Shown piece after piece: positions 53,533 through 62,387 of a stretch of 64,000 nt of DNA. The DNA comes from Pseudomonas uvaldensis. Lineage in GTDB: Bacteria > Pseudomonadota > Gammaproteobacteria > Pseudomonadales > Pseudomonadaceae. Within the stretch, counting starts at the first letter, position 1. Every line of letters starts with the position of its first letter. The notes beneath the pieces were generated by a model. The model was not told the origin of the DNA. It did no database searches and saw nothing but the letters and a program-made list of their open reading frames with translations. The stretch lies in the NCBI RefSeq assembly GCF_021271205.1, contig NZ_JAIWKS010000012.1, positions 100,031-164,030 on the forward strand. The letters run 5' to 3'. The translations under genes were made by a program, and so were the position numbers.

Positions 53533-53660
53533 GGTATCGAGGTTCTCCGTGAGGGGCTTGGATCCTCGATTCAGAATAGTACTAATCGTAATTGTGACGG
53601 CGATTTAAATACTACAATATGTGTTTTGATGGTGGAGATCATCCACGTATCGTGCCGCTC
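53533..53660. promoter_or_regulatory. Divergent control region with repeated TACTA elements
   Basis: TACTAAT (53580-53586) and TACTACA (53610-53616) lie 30 bases apart, about three helical turns, in the AT-rich region between the DUF6124-like gene and the repressor gene. They may be operator half-sites. Confidence 0.35.
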
Positions 53661-54308
53661 ATGGATAAATGGATAGAGTTGGTCAAGGCCAAGATGAAGG
53701 AGCTGCGCGTCACGCAAGTGGTGCTCGCAGAACGTTTGGGAATGTCTCAGGGCGGCGTCGGCCATTGGCTGACCAAGCGCCGGCAACCCAGTGTCGAAGA
53801 CATGAACCGGGTCCTGCAGGAATTGGGCATGGAGTTCCTCGAAGTGGCGATGGTGATCCGCGAGCCGGACACATCGACCGAAGAGGGGATGGCCCTGGCG
53901 CAAAAGTACAACCCGTACTTCCGCTACCCGGTGAGCGACTGGCAGGATGTTGGCGCAGTCCGCGAAGGTGCTCCTGGCGATTACAGCCAGGCACGCTTTG
54001 AGCTGACGGACTACCACGCGCAAGGAGACGCGTTCTGGCTGGTCGTGGTGGGGGATGCGATGACTGCCCCGACCGGGTTGAGCATTCCCGAGGGGATGTC
54101 GATCCTGGTGGACCCGGCCATCGAGGCGGTGCCCGGCAAGCTGGTGGTCGCTCAGTTACCGGGTTGCAGCGATGCGACCTTTCGCAAACTGATCGAAGAG
54201 AGCGGGCAGCTTTACCTGGTCCCGCTCAATCCGACATACCCGAAAAACCTGTACACCGAGCAGTGCCACATCATCGGTGTCGTCGTGCAAGCCACTATCC
54301 GGTTCTGA
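53661..54308 (+). CDS. PrtR-like HTH/S24 repressor with substituted protease residues
   Basis: A 215-residue phage-repressor-type protein. The N-terminal helix-turn-helix (MDKWIELVKAKMKELRVTQVVLAERLGMSQGGVGHWLTKRRQPSVEDMNRVL) closely resembles the pyocin repressor PrtR. The C-terminal domain has the S24 fold, but the catalytic Ser of GDSM is Ala (GDAM, residue 133) and the catalytic Lys of xTxKxL is Arg (ATFRKL, residue 175). Self-cleavage after DNA damage should not occur. No prophage or pyocin genes are adjacent. The start at 53661 matches the family. Confidence 0.88.
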   Translation: MDKWIELVKAKMKELRVTQVVLAERLGMSQGGVGHWLTKRRQPSVEDMNRVLQELGMEFLEVAMVIREPDTSTEEGMALAQKYNPYFRYPVSDWQDVGAVREGAPGDYSQARFELTDYHAQGDAFWLVVVGDAMTAPTGLSIPEGMSILVDPAIEAVPGKLVVAQLPGCSDATFRKLIEESGQLYLVPLNPTYPKNLYTEQCHIIGVVVQATIRF

Positions 54309-54337
54309 TCGTATCGGCCCCTGGGACGGGCCGATAT

Positions 54338-56287
54338 CTACTCCTCGAACGCCACCAGCGTGCTGCCTTCGCTGACCATATCGCCTTCCTGGCAATACAA
54401 CGTTTTGATCACGCCGGCCTTGGGCGCACGGATGCTGTGTTCCATCTTCATGGCTTCCAGCACCACCAGTTGAGTACCTGCTTCCACTGTCTGGCCGGGG
54501 CTCACCAGCACCCTGACGATGCTGCCGTTCATGGGCGCGGTCAGGCCACCCTGGTGGCTGTGGCTGGCTTCGGCGGCGGCCAGCGGATCGTACAGGTCGA
54601 TGCGGTGCAGATCCCCGTTCCACTGCAGATACAGGCTGTCGCCCAGGCGTATGACGCGATGGCCACGGCGCAGGCCGTTATGCTCGATGATCAGTTGCTC
54701 GCCACGCAGCTCCGCGGCCGCAGCCTGGAGGTCCAGCGTCACCGCCCGGTCCTGGCCGTCGCAGCTCAAATGCAAGGTGGTTTCCCCTGGCAAGCCCAGG
54801 CGCAGTCCGGTGGGACGGGACCAGGGCGAGCCGGCATCGTCGGATCGCTGGCGTGGCGTCAGGCTCAAGGCGAACCCTTGGGCTGCGGCGAACCAGAATG
54901 CGTCGTCCAGTTCACCAGATTCCGGCAGCAATTGCGTCTGGTAACGTGGGATAAATCCGGTGTCCAGTTCGGCCGCCGCGAAGGCCGAATGAGCCAGAAT
55001 GCGCCGCAGGAAGCCGATATTGGTTTTCAGGCCACCGATGGCAAATTCGTCGAGCATGCTCAACAACCGCAACCGTGCCTGTTCACGGTCTTCACCCCAG
55101 GCGATCAGTTTGCCGAGCATCGGGTCGTAGAAAGGTGAAATTTCGTCGCCTTCCTCCACTCCGCTGTCGACGCGACGGCCGGGTCCTGCCTGGGATTCAC
55201 GGTACAAGGCCAGCCGCCCCGTAGCGGGCAGAAAGTCATTGGCCGGATCTTCGGCGTACAGTCGCACTTCGATGGCGTGGCCTCGCAGGGGGACCTGCTC
55301 CTGGGTGATGGGCAACGGCTCACCCTGGGCGACGCGGATCTGCCAGGCGACCAGGTCCAGGCCGGTGATGGCTTCGGTGACCGGGTGCTCGACCTGCAAC
55401 CGGGTGTTCATTTCCATGAAGAAGAACTCGCCCCGCGAATCCAGCAGGAATTCTACCGTGCCCGCGCCGACGTAGCCGATCGCCTGGGCCGCACGCACGG
55501 CGGCTTCGCCCATCGCCTTGCGCAATTGCGGGGTCAGGCCTGGGGCGGGCGCTTCTTCCACCACCTTCTGGTGACGGCGCTGGATTGAACAGTCCCGTTC
55601 GTTGAGGTACAGGCAGTTGCCATGCTGATCGGCAAATACCTGGATTTCCACATGACGCGGCTTGAGCAGGTACTTTTCCACCAGCATCCGTGAGTCGCCG
55701 AACGACGACTGCGCTTCACGTTGCGCCGAGGCCAGGGCTTCGGCCAACTGGCTGACGTCTTCGACGACTTTCATGCCTTTGCCGCCACCACCGGCCGTGG
55801 CCTTGAGCAGGACCGGGTAGCCGATGCGCCCGGCGGCGTCGCGAAAGGTATCCAGGTCCTGGGCTTCGCCATGGTAACCAGGCACCAGGGGGACGCCGGC
55901 GGTTTCCATCAGCGCCTTGGCCGCGGATTTACTGCCCATGGCGTCGATGGCCGACGCCGGCGGGCCGAGAAAGATCAGCCCGGCATTTTCAATCGCCCTG
56001 GCAAACCCGGCGTTCTCTGAAAGAAAGCCGTAGCCCGGATGAATGGCCTGGGCGCCGCTGGCGTGGGCCGCGGCAATCAGTTTGTCGATCTGCAGGTAGC
56101 TGTCGGCGGCCTTGCTGCCGCCCAGGTCGACGCGTATATCGGCTTCGCGGCTGTGGCGAGCGTCGCGGTCGATGGCGCTGTGCACCGCCACAGTGGTCAG
56201 CCCCATGGCCTTGGCGGTGCGCATCACGCGGCAGGCGATTTCACCGCGATTGGCCACCAGCAATGTGGTGAGGACGGGGGCGGTCAT
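54338..56287 (-). CDS. liuD: Methylcrotonyl-CoA carboxylase, biotin-containing alpha subunit
   Basis: A 649-residue biotin carboxylase/carrier subunit for leucine catabolism; it carboxylates 3-methylcrotonyl-CoA together with LiuB. The biotin carboxylase domain (LLVANRGEIACRVMRTA at the start; GGGGKGMKVV ATP loop at about 165; MEMNTRLQVEHPVTE) is followed by a linker and a C-terminal biotinyl domain with the modified Lys in LEAMKMEHS (about 614). The start at 56287 overlaps the liuC stop by one base (TGATG). Confidence 0.95.
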   Translation of the reverse strand: MTAPVLTTLLVANRGEIACRVMRTAKAMGLTTVAVHSAIDRDARHSREADIRVDLGGSKAADSYLQIDKLIAAAHASGAQAIHPGYGFLSENAGFARAIENAGLIFLGPPASAIDAMGSKSAAKALMETAGVPLVPGYHGEAQDLDTFRDAAGRIGYPVLLKATAGGGGKGMKVVEDVSQLAEALASAQREAQSSFGDSRMLVEKYLLKPRHVEIQVFADQHGNCLYLNERDCSIQRRHQKVVEEAPAPGLTPQLRKAMGEAAVRAAQAIGYVGAGTVEFLLDSRGEFFFMEMNTRLQVEHPVTEAITGLDLVAWQIRVAQGEPLPITQEQVPLRGHAIEVRLYAEDPANDFLPATGRLALYRESQAGPGRRVDSGVEEGDEISPFYDPMLGKLIAWGEDREQARLRLLSMLDEFAIGGLKTNIGFLRRILAHSAFAAAELDTGFIPRYQTQLLPESGELDDAFWFAAAQGFALSLTPRQRSDDAGSPWSRPTGLRLGLPGETTLHLSCDGQDRAVTLDLQAAAAELRGEQLIIEHNGLRRGHRVIRLGDSLYLQWNGDLHRIDLYDPLAAAEASHSHQGGLTAPMNGSIVRVLVSPGQTVEAGTQLVVLEAMKMEHSIRAPKAGVIKTLYCQEGDMVSEGSTLVAFEE

Positions 56288-57117
56288 CAACGCGACTCCT
56301 TATGTTTCGACGCGGCAGGGGGCGTATCGGCTTGCCAGTTTGGCGCCCGTTTTTGCAGGAAGGCCCGCAGGCCTTCCTGGCCCTCGGGACTGACACGGAT
56401 GCGAGCAATGGCATTTTCCGTATACCGCCGCAACGCCGGGGTAAGGGCACCGCTGCCGACTTCGCGCAGCAGTTCCTTGCTGGCGCGCATGGCCGCCGGG
56501 CTGTTGAGCAGCAGGTTGCCGATCCATTGTTCGACTTGGGCATCCAGCGTCTCGGGCGGGTAGCTTTCCGACAATAAACCGAGTTCTTTCGCACGCTGGC
56601 CGCTGAAGCGTTCTGCGGTAAGGGCGTAGCGTCGGGCCGCTCGCTCACCAATGGCCTGCACCACGAACGGACTGATGACCGCCGGCGCCAGGCCAATGCG
56701 CACTTCCGACAGGCAGAATTGCGCATCATCGGCGCCGATAGCCATGTCGCAGGCACTGATCAACCCCAGGGCGCCGCCGAACGCCGCACCCTGGACGACC
56801 GCCAGCGTAGGAATTTTCAGCTTGGCCAGGTTGTACATCAACTCAGCCAATTCCCGGGCATCGTCGAGATTGGTGTGGTAGTCGAGTTCGGCCGACTGTT
56901 GCATCCAGGCCAGGTCGGCGCCGGCGCTGAAATGTTTGCCACGTCCGCGGATCAACAGGAAACGCAGGTTCGGATCAGTGCCGATATGGTCGAGGGCAAG
57001 GATCAGCTCGCGGATCATTTCGGCGTTGAAAGCGTTGTTTTTCGACTCGCGACTCAGCCATAGGGTGGCGACGCCGCGTGGGTCGGTGAGCAGTTCGAGG
57101 GTGTTGAAGTTATCCAT
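56287..57117 (-). CDS. liuC: Gamma-carboxygeranoyl-CoA / 3-methylglutaconyl-CoA hydratase
   Basis: A 276-residue crotonase-fold hydratase that hydrates 3-methylglutaconyl-CoA to HMG-CoA. The oxyanion hole residues are in KHFSAGADLAWM (about 60-71) and VVQGAAFGGALGLISACDMAIG (about 103-124). ATG at 57117 is preferred to 57123 because GGGAA lies six bases before it. It is flanked by liuB and liuD. Confidence 0.93.
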   Translation of the reverse strand: MDNFNTLELLTDPRGVATLWLSRESKNNAFNAEMIRELILALDHIGTDPNLRFLLIRGRGKHFSAGADLAWMQQSAELDYHTNLDDARELAELMYNLAKLKIPTLAVVQGAAFGGALGLISACDMAIGADDAQFCLSEVRIGLAPAVISPFVVQAIGERAARRYALTAERFSGQRAKELGLLSESYPPETLDAQVEQWIGNLLLNSPAAMRASKELLREVGSGALTPALRRYTENAIARIRVSPEGQEGLRAFLQKRAPNWQADTPPAASKHKESR

Positions 57118-57130
57118 GGACATTTCCCGG

Positions 57131-58738
57131 TTACATCCGGAACACGCCGAAGCGGCTCGGTTCAATGGGGGCGTTGAGTGACGCGGACAGGGCCAGGCCC
57201 AGTACGTCGCGGGTCTGGGCCGGGTCGATGACGCCGTCGTCCCACAACCTGGCGCTGGAATAGTAGGGGTGACCCTGTTCTTCGTACTGGTCGAGGATCG
57301 GTTGCTTGATCTCGGCTTCCTGCTCGGCGCTGAACGGGTGACCGCTGCGTTCGGCCTGTTCGCGCTTGACCTGCACCAGCACCCCGGCGGCCTGTTCGGC
57401 CCCCATCACGCCGATGCGTGCGTTCGGCCACATCCACAGGAAACGTGGGTCATAGGCCCTCCCGCACATGCCGTAGTTACCCGCACCAAAACTGCCACCG
57501 ATGATGACGGTGAATTTAGGCACCCGGGCGCACGCCACCGCGGTGACCAGTTTTGCGCCGTGCTTGGCGATGCCACCGGCTTCGTATTTTTGCCCGACCA
57601 TGAACCCGGTGATGTTTTGCAGAAAAAGCAGTGGAATGCCCCGCTGGCAGGCCAGTTCGATAAAGTGCGCGCCTTTTTGCGCCGCCTCGGCAAACAGGAT
57701 GCCGTTGTTGGCGAGGATCGCCACCGGGTAGCCGTGCAGGTGGGCAAAGCCGCACACCAGCGTGGTTCCGAACAAGGCCTTGAACTCGTCGAATACCGAA
57801 CCGTCCACGAGGCGTGCGATCACCTCCCGCACATCGAAAGGCTGTTTGGCATCGGCCGGCACCACGCCGTACAGTTCTTCGCTCGAGTACAGCGGGGCGA
57901 TCGGCGTGCGGGCCTGCACGTCACCGAGTTTGCGCCAGTTGAGATTGGCGATGCTGCGGCGGGCCAACGCCAGGGCATGCTCGTCGTTGTCGGCGTAATG
58001 GTCGGCCACGCCGGAAGTCCTGCAATGCACATCCGCACCGCCCAGATCCTCGGCGCTGACCACCTCACCGGTGGCGGCTTTGACCAACGGCGGGCCGGCG
58101 AGGAAGATAGTGGCCTGCTGGCGAACCATGATCGCTTCGTCGGCCATCGCCGGTACATATGCGCCACCGGCGGTGCACGAGCCCATGACCACCGCAAGCT
58201 GCGCGATACCCTGGGCGCTCATGTTGGCCTGGTTGAAGAAAATCCGTCCGAAGTGCTCGCGGTCCGGAAAGACTTCGTCCTGACGGGGCAGGTTGGCGCC
58301 ACCGGAGTCCACCAGGTAAATGCAGGGTAGGCGATTCTGCTGGGCGATGGCCTGGGCCCGGAGGTGTTTCTTCACCGTCAGCGGGTAGTAGGAACCGCCT
58401 TTGACCGTCGCATCGTTGGCGACAATCATGCATTCGACACCTTCCACGCGACCGATCCCGGCGATAACGCCGGCGGCAGGGACGTCTTCGCCATAAACCT
58501 GATGGGCGGCCAACGGGCTGATCTCCAGAAAGGGCGAGCCCGGATCCAGCAGCCGGTTGATGCGTTCGCGAGGCAGCAGCTTGCCCCGTGAGGTATGGCG
58601 TTCCTGAGCCTTGGCGCCACCCCCTTGCCGGATTTGATCGAGCAAGGTGCGCAGGGCCTCGACCTGGCCGAGCATGGCATCGCGGTTGACGATGAACTCC
58701 GGCGAGCGGGGGTTGAGCTGAGTGTGCAGCGTGGCCAT
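57131..58738 (-). CDS. liuB: Methylcrotonyl-CoA carboxylase, beta (carboxyltransferase) subunit
   Basis: A 535-residue carboxyltransferase partner of LiuD. It has the N- and C-terminal crotonase-fold halves typical of the family: YLVDSGGANLPRQDEVFPDREHFGRIFFNQANMSAQG, GSCTAGGAYVPAMADEAIMV and GGSFGAGNYGMCGRAYDPRFLWMWPNARIGVMGAEQAAGVL. It lies 13 bases upstream of liuC. Confidence 0.96.
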   Translation of the reverse strand: MATLHTQLNPRSPEFIVNRDAMLGQVEALRTLLDQIRQGGGAKAQERHTSRGKLLPRERINRLLDPGSPFLEISPLAAHQVYGEDVPAAGVIAGIGRVEGVECMIVANDATVKGGSYYPLTVKKHLRAQAIAQQNRLPCIYLVDSGGANLPRQDEVFPDREHFGRIFFNQANMSAQGIAQLAVVMGSCTAGGAYVPAMADEAIMVRQQATIFLAGPPLVKAATGEVVSAEDLGGADVHCRTSGVADHYADNDEHALALARRSIANLNWRKLGDVQARTPIAPLYSSEELYGVVPADAKQPFDVREVIARLVDGSVFDEFKALFGTTLVCGFAHLHGYPVAILANNGILFAEAAQKGAHFIELACQRGIPLLFLQNITGFMVGQKYEAGGIAKHGAKLVTAVACARVPKFTVIIGGSFGAGNYGMCGRAYDPRFLWMWPNARIGVMGAEQAAGVLVQVKREQAERSGHPFSAEQEAEIKQPILDQYEEQGHPYYSSARLWDDGVIDPAQTRDVLGLALSASLNAPIEPSRFGVFRM

Positions 58739-58749
58739 GGTCAGCTCCG

Positions 58750-59913
58750 TTAGCGAGTTTCGTTGAACAGTTCGCGGCCGATCAGCATCCGACGAATCTC
58801 ACTGGTGCCAGCGCCGATTTCGTACAGTTTGGCGTCACGCAGCAGACGTCCGGCGGGGAACTCATTGATATAGCCGTTGCCCCCCAGGATCTGGATGGCA
58901 TCCAGGGCCATTTGTGTGGCGCGTTCGGCGGTGTAGAGAATCACCCCGGCGGCGTCCTTGCGGGTGGTCTCGCCGCGCTCGCAGGCCTGGGCCACCGCGT
59001 AAAGGTAGGCGCGGCTGGCATTGAGTTGGGTATACATGTCGGCCACCTTGCCCTGGATCAGCTGGAACTCGCCGATGCTCTGGCCGAACTGTTTGCGGTC
59101 ATGGATGTAGGGGACGATGAGGTCCATGCAGGCCTGCATGATTCCGGTGGGGCCGCCGGACAGCACCACGCGTTCGTAGTCGAGGCCGCTCATCAGGACC
59201 TTTACGCCACCGTTGAGCACACCGAGGATGTTTTCTTGCGGTACTTCGACGTCATCGAAAAACAGCTCGCAGGTGTTGGAGCCGCGCATGCCGAGCTTGT
59301 CGAACTTGTTGCTGCGACTGAAGCCTTTCCAGTCGCGCTCGACGATGAATGCGGTGATGCCGTGGGGACCCTTTTCCAGGTCGGTCTTGGCGTAGATTAC
59401 GTAAGTGTTGGCGTCGGGGCCGTTGGTGATCCAGGTCTTGCTGCCATTGAGCACGTAACGATCACCGCGCTTGTCGGCCCGCAACTTCATGGACACCACG
59501 TCGGAGCCCGCGTTGGGCTCGCTCATGGCCAGGGCGCCGACATGTTCGCCGCTGATCAGCTTTGGCAGGTATTTGGCTTTCTGTTCGTGATTGCCGTTGC
59601 GGTTGATCTGGTTGACGCAAAGATTGGAGTGAGCGCCATAGGAGAGAGCGACCGAGGCCGAACCGCGACTGATTTCTTCCATCGCCACCACATGGGCGAG
59701 GTAGCCCAGCCCGGCGCCGCCGTACTCTTCCGGTACGGTAATGCCCAGCAGGCCCATATCGCCGAATTTGCGCCACATGTCGGCAGGGAACAGGTTGTCA
59801 CTGTCGATCTGAGCCGCGCGAGGGGCCAGTTCGGCCTGGACGAAGGCTTGCACCTGGTCACGCAACATGTCGATGGTTTCGCCGAGGGCAAAATTCAGGG
59901 ATGGGTAACTCAT
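58750..59913 (-). CDS. liuA: Isovaleryl-CoA dehydrogenase
   Basis: A 387-residue FAD acyl-CoA dehydrogenase that oxidises isovaleryl-CoA to 3-methylcrotonyl-CoA. Motifs: YGGAGLGYLAHVVAMEEISRGSASVALSYGAHSNLCVNQI, ALAMSEPNAGSDVVSM, LMSGLDYERVVLSGGP and the C-terminal YEIGAGTSEIRRMLIGREL. It is the first gene of the liuABCD operon, preceded by two LiuR-like palindromes. Confidence 0.95.
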   Translation of the reverse strand: MSYPSLNFALGETIDMLRDQVQAFVQAELAPRAAQIDSDNLFPADMWRKFGDMGLLGITVPEEYGGAGLGYLAHVVAMEEISRGSASVALSYGAHSNLCVNQINRNGNHEQKAKYLPKLISGEHVGALAMSEPNAGSDVVSMKLRADKRGDRYVLNGSKTWITNGPDANTYVIYAKTDLEKGPHGITAFIVERDWKGFSRSNKFDKLGMRGSNTCELFFDDVEVPQENILGVLNGGVKVLMSGLDYERVVLSGGPTGIMQACMDLIVPYIHDRKQFGQSIGEFQLIQGKVADMYTQLNASRAYLYAVAQACERGETTRKDAAGVILYTAERATQMALDAIQILGGNGYINEFPAGRLLRDAKLYEIGAGTSEIRRMLIGRELFNETR

Positions 59914-59967
59914 GGGACACCTTTGGCTTTTTTGTGGGTGCGGAGGAGCGATGGGATGGCTCTCACC

Positions 59968-59983
59968 TTTACGTTAACGTAAG
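59968..59983. promoter_or_regulatory. LiuR-type operator, site 1
   Basis: TTACGTTAACGTAA (59969-59982) is a perfect palindrome 55 bases upstream of liuA. It agrees with the site before liuR and with the known spacing of MerR-type operators inside promoters. Confidence 0.75.
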
Positions 59984-60010
59984 CCTGCGATGGGTGACTG
60001 TCAATCGCCC

Positions 60011-60026
60011 TTTACGTTAACGTCAA
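60011..60026. promoter_or_regulatory. LiuR-type operator, site 2
   Basis: TTTACGTTAACGTCAA is a near-perfect palindrome 43 bases from site 1, on the side of the rightward acyl-CoA synthetase gene. One site for each divergent unit is the simplest reading. Confidence 0.75.
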
Positions 60027-60058
60027 CTTGAGCGAGAGTAAGGACGCTGCATCAGCTT

Positions 60059-60079
60059 TCCTGTGGCGAGGGAGCCTGT
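60059..60079 (+). repeat. Solitary half REP
   Basis: CCTGTGGCGAGGGAGCCTGTG is the left arm of the CTGTGGCGAGGGAG repeat type, without a partner arm. It lies in the leader of the acyl-CoA synthetase gene. Confidence 0.5.
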
Positions 60080-60129
60080 GTGCATACGGTTCACCGATAC
60101 ACCCACTAATAAAGACAAGAGGGAGCATC

Positions 60130-61827
60130 ATGGATCAACCCGGTTCGCATTCGCAGCTCAGCTATACGCGAGGTTTGCAGGCCAAGGACCTGCTGGCGCA
60201 AACCATCGGCGAGGCTTTCGACCAGACCGTGCAGCGGTATCCCGATGGTGAGGCGTTGGTGGTTCGTCATCAATCGTTGCGTTACACCTGGCGAGAATTG
60301 GCCGAAGCTGTCGACCTGCACGCTCGGGCCTTTCTGGCGCTGGGTTTGCAAACCGGCGACCGCCTCGGTGTATGGGCACCCAATTGCGCCCAGTGGTGCA
60401 TCAGCCAGTTCGCCAGTGCAAAGATTGGCGTCATCCTCGTCAACATCAACCCGGCCTATCGCACCTCCGAGCTGGAATATGTGCTCAAGCAGTCCGGGTG
60501 CCAGTGGCTGGTGTGCGCTGGGGCGTTCAAAACTTCCGATTATCACGCCATGTTGCAATCTCTTGCGCCGGAGCTGGAGCAGCAGTCGATCGGCCATCTG
60601 GACAGCGAGCGCTTGCCGGACCTGCGAGGCGTGATCAGCCTCGATCTACAGCCGCCGTCAGGCTTTTTGCCCTGGTCGCAACTGGCGGCGCTGGGCATGG
60701 CGGTATCGCCCGCGCAACTGGCTGAACGCGAGGCCGGCCTGCACATCGATCAACCGGTCAACATTCAATACACCTCAGGTACCACTGGCTTCCCCAAGGG
60801 CGCGACCCTCAGTCACCACAACATTCTCAACAACGGTTACATGGTGGGTGAAAGCCTGGGCCTCACGGCCAACGATCGGTTGGTGATCCCGGTCCCGCTG
60901 TACCACTGCTTCGGCATGGTGATGGGCAACCTGGGCTGCATGACCCACGGCAGCACCATGATCTATCCCAACGACGCTTTCGATCCGTTGCTGACCCTGA
61001 CCACCGTGGCCGAGGAAAAAGCCACTGCGCTTTATGGTGGGCCCACCATGTTCATTGCCATGCTGGACCACCCTGAGCGACGCGAACTGGATCTGTCCAG
61101 CCTGCGCACGGGAATCATGGCCGGCGCGACTTGCCCGATCGAAGTGATGCGGCGGGTCATCAGCGAGATGCACATGGCCGAAGTGCAGATCGCCTACGGC
61201 ATGACGGAAACCAGCCCGGTGTCATTGCAGACCGGTCCTTCAGACGAATTGGAATTGCGCGTCACCACTGTCGGCCGTACCCAGCCGCACCTGGAAAGCA
61301 AGATTATCGACGAGGCTGGCGAAGTCGTCCCTCGAGGGACTATCGGCGAGCTGTGTACCCGCGGCTACAGCGTGATGCTCGGTTACTGGAACAATCCCAA
61401 GGGCACTGCCGAGGCTATCGATCCAGATGGCTGGATGCACACCGGCGACCTGGCGACCATGGATGAACAGGGTTATGTCTGCATCGTCGGACGCAACAAG
61501 GACATGATCATCCGCGGTGGCGAGAATATTTATCCTCGTGAACTGGAAGAGTTCTTCTTTACCCATCCGGCGGTGGCCGACGTACAAGTGATCGGCATCC
61601 CGTGCTCGCGTTATGGCGAAGAGATCGTCGCCTGGATCAAGTTCCACCCCGGCCACAGTGCCACCGAACAGGAACTGCAGGCCTGGTGCAAGGAGCGCAT
61701 TGCCCACTTCAAAACACCGCGTTACTTCAAGTTCGTCGAGGCGTTTCCGATGACCGTCACTGGGAAGATCCAGAAATTCCGCATGCGTGAAATCAGCATT
61801 GAAGAAATTTGCGACAGGGAAGGCTGA
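60130..61827 (+). CDS. AMP-binding acyl-CoA synthetase of the liu cluster
   Basis: A 565-residue adenylate-forming enzyme. The AMP/ATP motif YTSGTTGFPKGATLSH is at about 217, followed by IAYGMTETSPVS, GWMHTGDLATMDEQGYVCIVGRNKDMIIRGGENIYPRELEE and the catalytic Lys in MTVTGKIQKFRM (about 553). The position and LiuR-type sites suggest that it activates isovalerate or a related branched acid and feeds LiuA. ATG at 60130 is preceded by AGAGGGAGC. Confidence 0.9.
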   Translation: MDQPGSHSQLSYTRGLQAKDLLAQTIGEAFDQTVQRYPDGEALVVRHQSLRYTWRELAEAVDLHARAFLALGLQTGDRLGVWAPNCAQWCISQFASAKIGVILVNINPAYRTSELEYVLKQSGCQWLVCAGAFKTSDYHAMLQSLAPELEQQSIGHLDSERLPDLRGVISLDLQPPSGFLPWSQLAALGMAVSPAQLAEREAGLHIDQPVNIQYTSGTTGFPKGATLSHHNILNNGYMVGESLGLTANDRLVIPVPLYHCFGMVMGNLGCMTHGSTMIYPNDAFDPLLTLTTVAEEKATALYGGPTMFIAMLDHPERRELDLSSLRTGIMAGATCPIEVMRRVISEMHMAEVQIAYGMTETSPVSLQTGPSDELELRVTTVGRTQPHLESKIIDEAGEVVPRGTIGELCTRGYSVMLGYWNNPKGTAEAIDPDGWMHTGDLATMDEQGYVCIVGRNKDMIIRGGENIYPRELEEFFFTHPAVADVQVIGIPCSRYGEEIVAWIKFHPGHSATEQELQAWCKERIAHFKTPRYFKFVEAFPMTVTGKIQKFRMREISIEEICDREG

Positions 61828-61862
61828 GGCTGACCACAAGGAAAAACCCAAACACCAGACAG

Positions 61863-61892
61863 CACAAAGGGGAGCCGAAGCTCCCCTTTAAT
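61863..61892. terminator. Terminator shared by the acyl-CoA synthetase gene and CrcY
   Basis: AAAGGGGAGC-CGAA-GCTCCCCTTT is a perfect stem with AAA and TTTAATTTT flanks. Read rightward it ends the synthetase mRNA; read leftward it forms the 3' end of the CrcY RNA. Confidence 0.85.
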
Positions 61893-62238
61893 TTTGTCGT
61901 CGCGTGCTCTTTTTATTATTGAGGGGCGGCCTGTTGTTGTTTTTGGCAGCCGTGACCCTTTACCACTGTTTTGGGCGATCCCCATCCGGGATCAAGAGCA
62001 AACGTATTTTTTTGAGCGCTGATCTGCTTTTTCGCTTCGCGATCCAACCGATTCGGGTACTACCTGACGGTAGTCTTATTCTTCTCTGCCCGGTTGCGGG
62101 TTGCTCCTGGAAGCACCCTGAAAAGCACATCTTCTCCAAAAAAATCTGTTAGCTGCGTCTCTGCCGTGTTGTTTTTGTTATGTCAGAGTCGTTTCGTCTT
62201 GTTTTTATTGGTTTGCTACTTTTTTATTCTTGTTATGC
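61863..62238 (-). ncRNA. crcY: CrcY small RNA, Crc/Hfq decoy
   Basis: Read leftward, this AT-rich stretch has no gene but several A-rich CA motifs of the AAnAAnAA type: AACAAGAATAAAAAAG, CCAATAAAAACAAG, ATAACAAAAACAACA, CCAAAAACAACAACAGG and AATAATAAAAAGAGC. These are Hfq-Crc binding motifs. A sigma-54 promoter lies 12 bases upstream and a strong hairpin ends it, giving about 370 bases, the size of P. putida CrcY. That gene is known to lie beside the HMG-CoA lyase gene (mvaB), as liuE does here. It would titrate Hfq-Crc and relieve catabolite repression under CbrAB control. Confidence 0.85.
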
Positions 62239-62248
62239 CAGAGAGAAA

Positions 62249-62263
62249 GCAGGTGCCGTGCCA
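62249..62263 (-). promoter_or_regulatory. Sigma-54 promoter of CrcY
   Basis: Read leftward: TGGCACGGCACCTGC. GG (62262-62261) and GC (62250-62249) are separated by exactly ten bases, the invariant -24/-12 spacing, and TTGGCACG matches the consensus. Confidence 0.88.
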
Positions 62264-62344
62264 ACTTTTAAAAGTCCTTTAAAATCAATAGTTTGATTTT
62301 TCTGGGCGCCGTCGAAGGCACGGCAGATCTGACAAATTGTTTCC

Positions 62345-62387
62345 GTGTTACTCGTTTCGCCGTCGTTACAAACGAGGCAGGTAACAC
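62345..62387 (-). promoter_or_regulatory. Probable CbrB enhancer site of CrcY
   Basis: Nested inverted repeats GTGTTAC..GTAACAC (62345-62351, 62381-62387) and CTCGTTT..AAACGAG (62351-62357, 62370-62376) lie 80-125 bases upstream of the -24 box, the distance used by sigma-54 activators. TGTTAC/GTAACA halves fit the CbrB sites described for crcZ/crcY. The hairpin may also terminate liuE. Confidence 0.65.

Noticed and set aside
53661..54308. Prophage or pyocin cluster around the PrtR-like gene
   Set aside because: No prtN, holin, lysin, tail or integrase genes lie within reach; neighbours are a sRNA, a small protein gene and liuD.
61904..62282. Short rightward frames (82 and 62 codons) downstream of the acyl-CoA synthetase gene
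   Set aside because: They are Phe/Leu/Val-rich, lack ribosome-binding sites and lie on the strand opposite the CrcY RNA, whose A-rich motifs create them.
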